9,627 nt of DNA, from assembly GCA_016206725.1 (NCBI GenBank), contig JACQRA010000066.1, positions 1 to 9,627 on the forward strand. Direction: 5' to 3'. The stretch comes from Candidatus Omnitrophota bacterium (GTDB lineage Bacteria > Omnitrophota > Gorgyraeia > Aquiviventales > Aquiviventaceae). Made by a program: the position numbers and the translations under genes. The notes under the pieces were generated by a model. The model saw nothing but the letters and a program-made list of their open reading frames with translations, made no database searches and had not been told where the DNA came from. Positions 1 through 4,947 of this stretch are shown here, piece by piece (positions within the stretch are counted from its first letter, which is position 1; each line of letters opens with the position of its first letter).

Positions 1-651
1 ATTCATCAAGACCCCATCGGCTCCCGTTTCCATCGCCACGGCCGCATCCGACGCCGTCCCTACTCCGGCATCAACGATCACCGGCACGGTAACCGCCTCG
101 AGGATGAAGCGGATGTTGAGCGGATTCAACATGCCCTGACCTGACCCAATCGGAGCCGCCAGCGGCATGACACACGCCGCACCCGCATCTTGCAACCGCT
201 TCGCCATGATCGGATCGTCGTTGGTGTAGGGCATCACCACGAAGCCTTCCTTGACCAAGACCTTGGTCGCTTCGAGCAGGGCGAGCGTATCCGGAAGCAA
301 CGTCTTCTGATCGCCGAGGACTTCCAATTTGACCAAATCCGATAACCCCGCTTCCCGTCCCAAGCGCGCCACTCGAATCGCCTCCTCGGCGGTGTAGCAG
401 CCGGCGGTGTTCGGCAGAATCGTCACGCGCGAGCGGTTAATGTGGTCGAGTAAGCTCTCCTCATTGGGGCGATCCAGGTTTAGGCGGCGCACGGCGACGG
501 TGATCATCTCCGCCCCGGAGGCGTCCAGCGCCTGCCGCATCAGCTCAAAGTTCTCGTACTTCCCCGTCCCGATGATCAGCCGCGAGCGCAGCGTCTGCGG
601 CCCAATTCGCAACCCGCTTGATTTTGGTTCAGCGACGGCCTGTGGACTCAT
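1..651 (-). CDS. thiG: Thiazole synthase ThiG, C-terminus beyond window
   Basis: ThiG builds the thiazole phosphate moiety of thiamine in the cytoplasm from deoxyxylulose phosphate, dehydroglycine and ThiS-thiocarboxylate. I translated 217 codons from the ATG at 651. Visible family blocks are RLIIGTGKY (residues 24-32), LPNTAGCYTAEEA (79-91), LVKLEVLGD (106-114), PIGSGQGMLNPLNI (167-180) and VPVIVDAGVGTASDAA (189-204). By comparison with Bacillus ThiG, Lys108 in the VKLEV block should be the Schiff-base lysine. About 40 residues should be missing at the C-terminus, given the usual length near 260. The ATG shares one base with the glgC stop (TGATG), and an AGGA lies 5 nt upstream (657-660), so coupling to glgC is likely. 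No thiS is adjacent; thiS commonly precedes thiG. Identification is firm. Confidence 0.96.
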   Translation of the reverse strand, partial: MSPQAVAEPKSSGLRIGPQTLRSRLIIGTGKYENFELMRQALDASGAEMITVAVRRLNLDRPNEESLLDHINRSRVTILPNTAGCYTAEEAIRVARLGREAGLSDLVKLEVLGDQKTLLPDTLALLEATKVLVKEGFVVMPYTNDDPIMAKRLQDAGAACVMPLAAPIGSGQGMLNPLNIRFILEAVTVPVIVDAGVGTASDAAVAMETGADGVLMN

Positions 652-1922
652 CACGTTCCTACCAGTGAGACGGCCGGACGAGGCTCTTCAATCACGGTGC
701 CCTTCGCCACGACCACCACCCCGTCGTCCGTGACATGGAAGCGGCGGCGGTCTTCCTCCAAGTCGTACCCGATTTCCGCATAGCGAGGAATGCTGACATC
801 CTTATCGATGATCGCGCGGCGGATCTTGGCATAGCGGCCGACTTCGACATCTTCCATCAGGATTGAATCCGACACGTCGGCGAAACTATTGATGCGCACA
901 TCCGGCGAGAGCACGCAGCGCTGAATCCGCCCCCCGCTGATGACGCACCCGTTAGACACCAATGAATCCAGCGCCATCCCGACGCGGCCAGTGGCCTCAT
1001 CGGAGAACACCGTCTTGACCGGCGGCCACTGCTCGTGATACGTGCGGATGGGCCACTCGCGATCATAGAGGTCGAACTGGGGCGTCACCGAGACGAGATC
1101 CATGTTTCCCTCATAATACGCATCGAGCGTGCCGATATCGCGCCAGTAGGGAGAGGTTCCCTTCTCACCGCCCGTCATGTTGTTGGCGGAGAAATTGTAC
1201 GCCATCACCTTGAAGCGCTCCTTCATCCACGGAATCACGTCGCGGCCGAAGTCATGCGTGCTGTCCCGCCGTTTCGCGTCCTCGATGAGCGCTTGCTCCA
1301 ACGCGGCCCGCGTGAAGATGTAAATGCCCATCGACACATCGCAGCGTTGGGGATCGCCGGGGATGGTTTTGGGGTCGGTGGGTTTTTCCTCGAACCCGAC
1401 GATACGGTTCTGGCCGTCCACCTCCACGATCCCGAACCCCTTGGCCCGTTCTTTCTCGAACTCAATGACGCCGACCGTCGCCTCGGCATGGTGGTGGCAG
1501 TGGAAGGCCAGCATCTCGGCGTAGTTCATCTTGTAGACGTGATCGCCGGCCAGCACCAAGACGTACTCCGGACGCTCCTGCTCGATGGAGTAAATATTTT
1601 GATAGACCGCATCGGCCGTGCCGAGATACCAGTGCTCATCGATCCGCTGTTGGGCCGGGATGACATCAATATACTCCCCCAGCTCGCTGTTAAAGATGCT
1701 CCATCCCCGTAGCAGGTGCCTCTGCAGCGAGTACGATTTGTACTGGATCAGCACGTGGATCTTGCGGATGCCGGAGTTGATGCAGTTCGACAACGTGAAA
1801 TCGATGATGCGGTAGATTCCGCCAAACGGCACCGCCGGCTTGGCTCGATCCTTGGTCAAGGGCAAGAGCCGCTCGCCCTTGCCGCCTGCCATCACGAAGG
1901 TGAGCACACGCCGCATGTTCAT
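651..1922 (-). CDS. glgC: Glucose-1-phosphate adenylyltransferase (ADP-glucose pyrophosphorylase)
   Basis: The enzyme makes ADP-glucose from glucose-1-phosphate and ATP, the committed step of bacterial glycogen synthesis. The product is 423 aa, matching the roughly 420-430 aa of bacterial GlgC. Seen in the sequence: the nucleotide-binding loop MAGGKGERL (11-19), RAKPAVPFGG (26-35) with the lysine that binds activator in E. coli GlgC, GTADAVYQN (101-109), LAGDHVY (124-130) with the catalytic Asp127, SMGIYIF, and YWRDIGTLDAYYEGN, followed by a C-terminal left-handed beta-helix-like region. I chose the ATG at 1922 because MNMRRVLTFVMAGGKG is the usual family N-terminus; the same frame is open upstream to 2213 only as a shadow of marC. 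The start shares one base with the marC stop (TGATG), and the Shine-Dalgarno is weak (GGGGG stretch), which suggests translational coupling. No other glycogen gene is in the window. Confidence 0.97.
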   Translation of the reverse strand: MNMRRVLTFVMAGGKGERLLPLTKDRAKPAVPFGGIYRIIDFTLSNCINSGIRKIHVLIQYKSYSLQRHLLRGWSIFNSELGEYIDVIPAQQRIDEHWYLGTADAVYQNIYSIEQERPEYVLVLAGDHVYKMNYAEMLAFHCHHHAEATVGVIEFEKERAKGFGIVEVDGQNRIVGFEEKPTDPKTIPGDPQRCDVSMGIYIFTRAALEQALIEDAKRRDSTHDFGRDVIPWMKERFKVMAYNFSANNMTGGEKGTSPYWRDIGTLDAYYEGNMDLVSVTPQFDLYDREWPIRTYHEQWPPVKTVFSDEATGRVGMALDSLVSNGCVISGGRIQRCVLSPDVRINSFADVSDSILMEDVEVGRYAKIRRAIIDKDVSIPRYAEIGYDLEEDRRRFHVTDDGVVVVAKGTVIEEPRPAVSLVGT

Positions 1923-2602
1923 CACGGCGCCCCCGACCGAGCCGGCACCATCCCTGCTGGCGAGCGAAGCGAGTCCCGATCTTGGGACGAGGAAGTGCCG
2001 TCGGTCGCGGGACCGACGGCCTCGACCGGCGGCGCAATCGCCGCCAGCCCCTGGCGCACCAGCATAACGGCATACGCCGCCAGGATCAATCCAAACACCT
2101 TGGAAATCACTTTCGCTCCTTCCCGTCCGAAGCGTTCCATCCAGGCATCCGCCAGCCGCAGCATCACCCACGCCAACACGACATTCAGGGTCAGCGCCGC
2201 GACCGTCACCCACAATCCATAGCGCACCCGCAGGAGCAGAACCGTCGTGAGCACGGCCGGCCCGACGATGAGCGGCACGCCGAGGGGCACGACTCCGATC
2301 GCTTCCTTCGAGACGTCCCGAGGCTTCTCCGAACGCAGCAGCTCGTTGAGCGCCAGGACGAAGAGCACCGCCCCGCCGGCGATCATCACATCGGCCATCT
2401 GAATGCCGAGGATGACGAAGACCGGGTTACTGACGAGGAGAAACGCCAGCGCCACGAGCCATGCGATGAGCACCGCGTTGTTCACCGCGGCGCGCCGCTT
2501 GGCGCTGGAGAGCCCCTGGGCCAACGCCCAGTACATGGGCAGGACCCCGACGGCGTCAAACGCCACGAACAAGGGAAGAAACGCGAGCCAAATCTGCTCC
2601 AT
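1922..2602 (-). CDS. MarC family integral membrane protein with C-terminal tail
   Basis: This 226 aa protein is a multi-pass inner-membrane protein of the MarC/UPF0056 family. The family's transport or sensing role is not established, and the old link to multiple antibiotic resistance is not supported. Seen here: about six hydrophobic segments, the N-terminal LFVAFDAVGVLPMYWAL motif, the family block near SKEAIGVVPLGVPLIVGPAVLTT, and a last hydrophobic segment ending near residue 190. MarC proteins normally stop about there, at 200-210 aa. This one continues with 36 hydrophilic residues rich in Pro, Ser, Gly and Asp, and residues 195-202 are encoded by a perfect DNA hairpin. The ATG at 2602 fits the family N-terminus, but a strong promoter ends only a few bases upstream, and no Shine-Dalgarno is visible. 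It is first in a coupled run with glgC and thiG. Confidence 0.9.
   Translation of the reverse strand: MEQIWLAFLPLFVAFDAVGVLPMYWALAQGLSSAKRRAAVNNAVLIAWLVALAFLLVSNPVFVILGIQMADVMIAGGAVLFVLALNELLRSEKPRDVSKEAIGVVPLGVPLIVGPAVLTTVLLLRVRYGLWVTVAALTLNVVLAWVMLRLADAWMERFGREGAKVISKVFGLILAAYAVMLVRQGLAAIAPPVEAVGPATDGTSSSQDRDSLRSPAGMVPARSGAP
1973..1988. repeat. Second short inverted repeat in the marC tail
   Basis: GTCCC (1973-1977) and GGGAC (1984-1988) are separated by GATCTT. The stem is 5 bp, with one further G-U pair possible inside. It stands 8 bases from the larger hairpin at 1997-2020, so the two probably belong to one composite palindromic insert. On its own a 5-bp stem would not be notable. Confidence 0.45.
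1997..2020. repeat. Perfect 10-bp inverted repeat in the marC tail
   Basis: GCCGTCGGTC and its exact reverse complement GACCGACGGC flank a 4-base loop. In mRNA on the minus strand this would form a very stable hairpin about 75 nt before the glgC start. The 24 bases are eight codons of marC in frame (AVGPATDG). No T-run follows, so it does not look like an intrinsic terminator. A second, weaker hairpin (GTCCC, 6-base loop, GGGAC) lies next to it at 1973-1988. Seen directly; the function is inference. Confidence 0.85.
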
Positions 2603-2613
2603 CGGAATCGCTT

Positions 2614-2643
2614 ATTATAGCCCCTCCGACGAGCTTCTGGCAA
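2614..2643 (-). promoter_or_regulatory. Sigma70-like promoter for marC-glgC-thiG
   Basis: Read on the minus strand, TTGCCA (2643-2638), an 18-bp spacer and a perfect TATAAT (2619-2614) precede marC. Transcription would start near 2607, which leaves only about 5 nt before the marC ATG at 2602. The message would therefore be leaderless or nearly so. It is transcribed divergently from the promoter at 2678-2706. Confidence 0.7.
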
Positions 2644-2677
2644 TCACCCCGCCTGAGATCGCTGTGTGGCGCGCGGC

Positions 2678-2706
2678 TTGGCGGAACCTCTGATCTCTGC
2701 TACACT
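2678..2706 (+). promoter_or_regulatory. Sigma70-like promoter for the PBECR-like/DUF2283-like pair
   Basis: TTGGCG (2678-2683), a 17-bp spacer and TACACT (2701-2706) match the sigma70 layout, with two mismatches in the -35 box and two in the -10 box. The predicted start near 2713 gives a leader of about 34 nt to the ATG at 2747. The leader has only a weak ribosome-binding signal. Confidence 0.5.
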
Positions 2707-2746
2707 GCTCGCCGTGTTCAAAGTTCCTTTGCAGTCCGCATGCTGA

Positions 2747-3115
2747 ATGGCGACAATCCCGTATCAGCTATCCAATACGCTGTTCACAGTCACCGATCCC
2801 CAAGGCTTCACCATCTCACTCGAACGGAATTGTTGGTATGGGCACATCCTACGGGGACATCCGGAGATGCGCCGCAGGCTGAATGACGTCGAGCGGGCGC
2901 TGTTGAAGCCGACAGAAATCCATCAGAATCTCGAGCGCCAGCGGATGAATCTGGTATACTATTATCGTTGCCCAGGTCGTGATCGAGTTCAAAACTATCT
3001 CAAGGTCGCGGTCTGGGTGTATGATACGCAGAGCCAACGAGCGATTGTGACAACGGCACATCCCATCATGGGGATTCCTGAACCGACGCAGTGGTATCAA
3101 GGAAAAAAACGATGA
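2747..3115 (+). CDS. PBECR-like nuclease-fold protein (possible toxin)
   Basis: The product is 122 aa, cytoplasmic, with no signal peptide or membrane segment. The core pattern is W30-Y-G-H33-I-L-R-G-H38-P39-E40-M41, then VERALLKPTEI (48-58), an LVYYYRC strand, LKVAVWVYD, and a closing AIVTTAHPI. This order resembles PBECR-type domains (phage-barnase-EndoU-ColicinE5/D-RelE-like nuclease fold), where the H...HPE helix region and a final Thr-Ala-His/Tyr strand are typical. From this I infer a small RNase-like protein or toxin, but a catalytic set cannot be proved by eye. It overlaps the next gene by 4 nt (ATGA), which implies translational coupling and a toxin-antitoxin-like module. The ATG at 2747 lies 34 nt after a predicted transcription start. 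The ATG at 2740 is in another frame. Confidence 0.75.
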   Translation: MATIPYQLSNTLFTVTDPQGFTISLERNCWYGHILRGHPEMRRRLNDVERALLKPTEIHQNLERQRMNLVYYYRCPGRDRVQNYLKVAVWVYDTQSQRAIVTTAHPIMGIPEPTQWYQGKKR

Positions 3116-3459
3116 CCCAGTTCACCATAACGTATGATAGACGACGCGACACGTTGTACGCGGTTCGCCGGGGGGTTCGCTCCACGATGAACTTCGTTTG
3201 GGGTGTTGATGAAACATTGCGCCTGGATCCGGAAGGCCTCGACGTTGTCGGCTGGACCGTAACGAATTTCAGCTTACACTATCCCAAGCTGGCTCGTTAC
3301 GTCGGACCGAGGAAGCGATGGTTTATCGCGGAGTTTTTCGAGACACGGTCAAGTGATCTCGATCGGCTTCTCTCACCCATTCGCTCACGCAAAGCTCTCG
3401 TGAACTTTCTAACCGCTGAGGCCGCGAGCTTGTCCCATCAGCTACCGCTTAAGGCGTAG
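3112..3459 (+). CDS. DUF2283-like small protein, probable partner or antitoxin
   Basis: The product is 115 aa. Residues 4-16 (FTITYDRRRDTLY) and the block ETLRLDPEGLDVVGWTVTNFSLHYP resemble DUF2283-type proteins, which begin with a TYD...ADALY strand pair and carry a 'D..G.VVG..I..FS' element. Such proteins often lie beside small toxins, and the family has no settled activity. A C-terminal section of roughly 45 residues, mixed helical and charged, goes beyond the usual short DUF2283 core. I chose the ATG at 3112 over the in-frame GTG at 3091 because it overlaps the upstream stop as ATGA and has AAGGA 8 nt ahead (3099-3103). An antitoxin role is inference from neighbourhood and gene overlap. 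Confidence 0.7.
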   Translation: MTQFTITYDRRRDTLYAVRRGVRSTMNFVWGVDETLRLDPEGLDVVGWTVTNFSLHYPKLARYVGPRKRWFIAEFFETRSSDLDRLLSPIRSRKALVNFLTAEAASLSHQLPLKA

Positions 3460-3470
3460 ACCGTTTCCTC

Positions 3471-3515
3471 TCAGACTCCACGCTCTCCCAGTTTCTTGAA
3501 CACCTCCGTTTTCAT
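3471..3515 (-). pseudogene. Possible 14-codon remnant or leader ORF
   Basis: Read on the minus strand, an ATG at 3515 overlaps the stop of the 174-aa gene as ATGA and opens a frame MKTEVFKKLGERGV followed by TGA. The ATGA coupling geometry suggests that a third gene of the operon once started here and now ends after 14 codons, at the edge of the accessory patch. It may equally be chance. No matching continuation is visible downstream, where the oppositely oriented gene ends at 3459. Confidence 0.25.
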
Positions 3516-4036
3516 GTAGCCGCCATCATCGCAGTCTTCTCTTGATCCAGATATGCCTCACCCGCCTGCATCAATCGATACCGTGTTGCGCCTTTACCGC
3601 TTGGCACCCGATCAACCTTGTCTCCTGCCTTGTCCAACGCTTGCCTAACAGCCTGATGTGTCGCTTTCATGCGAAACTTCTCCGTCAACACTTTGGCAAT
3701 CTGAATCGCGTTCAATCCATCCATGCTGAACTGATCTCGCACAACACGAAGCACGATGAGAGAGCGATCTAGAACTCGACCTGCCTGCTGAATCTCTGGA
3801 TAAGCGGTTCTATCGATCTTCTGTAATAAGACGCCGATCTCTGCGTCTGAGGATTCTTCTGATCCGGTGTTTTGCCGAAGATTTCCTGCCATAGCCAAGT
3901 TGCTCGCACTTCTTTTGTTGGTCACCATCCAATTGACGGCCAGAGTGAATCCGGCTGATTGCATGGCCTCAGGCAATCTACCAGCAATACCCGCTGCTTG
4001 GTTGAAGACCGATTCCAGTTCTTTGACGCTCACCAT
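3512..4036 (-). CDS. Unrecognised 174-aa protein with C-terminal winged-helix-like domain
   Basis: I do not recognise this gene. The N-terminal part (residues 1-60) is mostly helical and polar-hydrophobic, with no membrane segment. Residues 60-106 form a probable helical linker (SDAEIGVLLQKID, ILVLRVVRD-like). Residues 108-137 (LNAIQIAKVL...THQAVRQALDKAG) look like a helix-turn-helix, and 141-156 (VDRVPSGKGATRYRLM) like a wing strand pair, which gives a DNA-binding winged helix. I chose the ATG at 4036 over the upstream in-frame start near 4099 because an AGGAGG lies 6 nt ahead (4043-4048). It follows the 134-aa gene by 32 nt and shares its promoter. Base composition is lower in GC than in the flanking metabolic genes, suggesting acquisition. 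The protein could be a regulator or the DNA-binding partner of a two-gene accessory system. Confidence 0.75.
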   Translation of the reverse strand: MVSVKELESVFNQAAGIAGRLPEAMQSAGFTLAVNWMVTNKRSASNLAMAGNLRQNTGSEESSDAEIGVLLQKIDRTAYPEIQQAGRVLDRSLIVLRVVRDQFSMDGLNAIQIAKVLTEKFRMKATHQAVRQALDKAGDKVDRVPSGKGATRYRLMQAGEAYLDQEKTAMMAAT

Positions 4037-4068
4037 GACGACCCTCCTACTAAATTTTTCTAAGTGGA

Positions 4069-4473
4069 TTACTGCACCATCTTCTGCAAATTCCCACATA
4101 CCAGCTGAAGCGCTGAGCGAGGCACGAAATATCCTTCCCCACGACCCTTAAGCTCAACAAGCCCAGTTGCCTTCATTCGTGAGAGTTGTTCCTTGCAACC
4201 TTTCTTAGCCAAGAAACACTGCTCAGCAATCTTGTCGCTGCTCAGTTCCAACGACGCCCCAGGAACACCTGCTTGCACCATTGCGTGACGAGCAAGCAAA
4301 CATGTGAGAATTCTAGCTTGTTGAGGCAGCGATGTGAAACCTTCCCTTGGGGCCACTTGGTCGGAATCTCGTTGTAGACCAACCCACGGCTTGAGGGCCT
4401 GCACGAGTTTCTGTCGGATGAAATCATCCGTCTCGACAAACAACTCTTCGTAGCCCGTTGTCTTCTCTGACAT
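4069..4473 (-). CDS. Unrecognised 134-aa winged-helix-like protein
   Basis: I do not recognise this gene. The first 45 residues are charged and helical. Residues 48-70 form a hydrophobic helix pair, residues 78-103 (SSDKIAEQCFLAKKGCKEQLSRMKAT) fit a helix-turn-helix, and residues 105-117 (LVELKGRGEGYFV) fit the two strands of a wing. It is therefore probably a small DNA-binding protein, with three cysteines (58, 86, 93) whose role is unknown. I chose the ATG at 4473 because a full AGGAGGT lies 7 nt upstream (4481-4487); an in-frame GTG at 4482 would overlap that site. It is the first gene of a two-gene operon behind a clear promoter carrying a palindrome, so autoregulation is a reasonable inference. 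Confidence 0.75.
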   Translation of the reverse strand: MSEKTTGYEELFVETDDFIRQKLVQALKPWVGLQRDSDQVAPREGFTSLPQQARILTCLLARHAMVQAGVPGASLELSSDKIAEQCFLAKKGCKEQLSRMKATGLVELKGRGEGYFVPRSALQLVCGNLQKMVQ

Positions 4474-4503
4474 GAAAACCACCTCCTCTCTAGGGTTTTC
4501 CTC

Positions 4504-4532
4504 ATGTTAGACTAATTTGCCAAATTTGTCAA
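4504..4532 (-). promoter_or_regulatory. Sigma70 promoter of the winged-helix pair
   Basis: On the minus strand a perfect TTGACA (4532-4527), a 17-bp spacer and TAACAT (4509-4504) predict transcription from about 4497, a 24-nt leader that includes AGGAGGT. This is the best -35 and spacing combination in the window. Confidence 0.75.
4514..4526. promoter_or_regulatory. Candidate operator palindrome in the promoter spacer
   Basis: AATTTG and CAAATT form a 6-bp inverted repeat around one central base, wholly between the -35 and -10 boxes. A repressor bound here would block RNA polymerase. The gene pair downstream encodes two winged-helix-like proteins, so one of them may bind it. This is inference from position and symmetry. 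Confidence 0.45.
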
Positions 4533-4643
4533 CTACTAATATATTTAGCAACTTATGGAGGATAGAATTTCCCTTCAGGTGAGCCGGATGGGATGGAGAA
4601 GTCGAGGGAGGCGCGGTGGACTACCTGAAAGACCAAAAGACCC

Positions 4644-4883
4644 TTATTTTCCGAGCTGCCTGAGCTCGTCGAGAGAGACGGTCTTCTCCATTCGGCGCCG
4701 GTCAATCAGTCGCCAAAACGAGGGGTTCGTCTGAAGCGAGAGGGTCTCCCAATCTGACCCTTCGACGCCGATGATCAACGCGGCCGGAACGCCATGCCGG
4801 GTGACGACCACACGATCCCGTTGGGAACGGTTGACGCAGTCACGCACGTGTTTCTGAAGGTCTCGCACGCTGATGGTTTTCAT
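4644..4883 (-). CDS. Phd/YefM-family antitoxin, solitary
   Basis: This 79-aa protein matches the Phd/YefM antitoxin fold: MKTISVRDLQKHVRD at the N-terminus, then RVVVTRHGVPAALIIGVEG, the strand-helix pattern that dimerises and binds operator DNA. The C-terminal part (DWETLSLQTNPSFWRLIDRRR...VSLDELRQLG) is where family members wrap a toxin. Family antitoxins neutralise RelE/Doc/PIN-type toxins and repress their own operon. No toxin ORF follows or precedes it: downstream is intergenic DNA, and upstream is the oppF end, 64 bp away. A GGAGGAG (4889-4895) sits 5 nt before the ATG at 4883. Solitary members of this FW.LI.RRR type seem common, so it may be an orphan regulator or the survivor of a lost pair. 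Confidence 0.85.
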   Translation of the reverse strand: MKTISVRDLQKHVRDCVNRSQRDRVVVTRHGVPAALIIGVEGSDWETLSLQTNPSFWRLIDRRRMEKTVSLDELRQLGK

Positions 4884-4905
4884 AGCAACTCCTCCGTACC
4901 TCGGT

Positions 4906-4932
4906 ATTGCATATTCAACATGCTGCTGTCAA
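4906..4932 (-). promoter_or_regulatory. Possible promoter of the phd-like gene
   Basis: A perfect TTGACA lies at 4932-4927 on the minus strand. The best -10 candidate is TGCAAT (4911-4906), but the spacer is only 15 bp, so the call is tentative. It would give phd its own transcription separate from the importer operon. Confidence 0.35.
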
Positions 4933-4947
4933 GCATCGCGTTCCAGC

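Larger units (their letters stand above)
2603..2746. other. Divergent intergenic region between marC and the PBECR-like gene
   Basis: This 144-bp stretch holds the two promoters described separately, one for each strand. I see no strong palindrome that would serve as a shared operator, and no RNA gene. Confidence 0.6.
4474..4643. other. Intergenic region between phd-like gene and winged-helix pair
   Basis: The AT-rich half (4495-4560) carries the promoter and palindrome described separately. The GC-richer half (4565-4643) has no gene. It contains a 14-base copy of sequence from the 3' end of oppF (4601-4614 matches 4966-4979) and a short tandem AAAGACC (4628-4634 and 4636-4642). I see no toxin gene for the Phd-like antitoxin and no convincing terminator. 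Confidence 0.5.

Noticed and set aside
1035..1712. A 225-aa open frame on the plus strand opposite glgC
   Set aside because: It is antisense to a clearly conserved enzyme, its composition follows from GC-rich codon positions, and it shows no recognisable family.
1997..2020. Intrinsic terminator between marC and glgC
   Set aside because: The hairpin is strong but has no T-run on either strand and lies inside coding sequence.
651..2213. A 520-aa version of GlgC starting inside marC
   Set aside because: The first 97 residues are low-complexity out-of-frame MarC sequence, and family GlgC starts at MNMRRVLTFVMAGG (1922).
1716..2620. Long plus-strand frames opposite marC and the 5' end of glgC
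   Set aside because: They mirror MarC and GlgC, whose motifs are unmistakable; the plus-strand products are His/Gln/Arg-rich shadows.
3460..3511. Bidirectional terminator between the convergent genes
   Set aside because: I looked for inverted repeats and a T-run in this short gap and found none convincing.
4505..4643. A toxin gene partnering the Phd-like antitoxin
   Set aside because: No frame of suitable length or toxin-like sequence exists downstream, and the adjacent genes are a transporter ATPase and winged-helix proteins.
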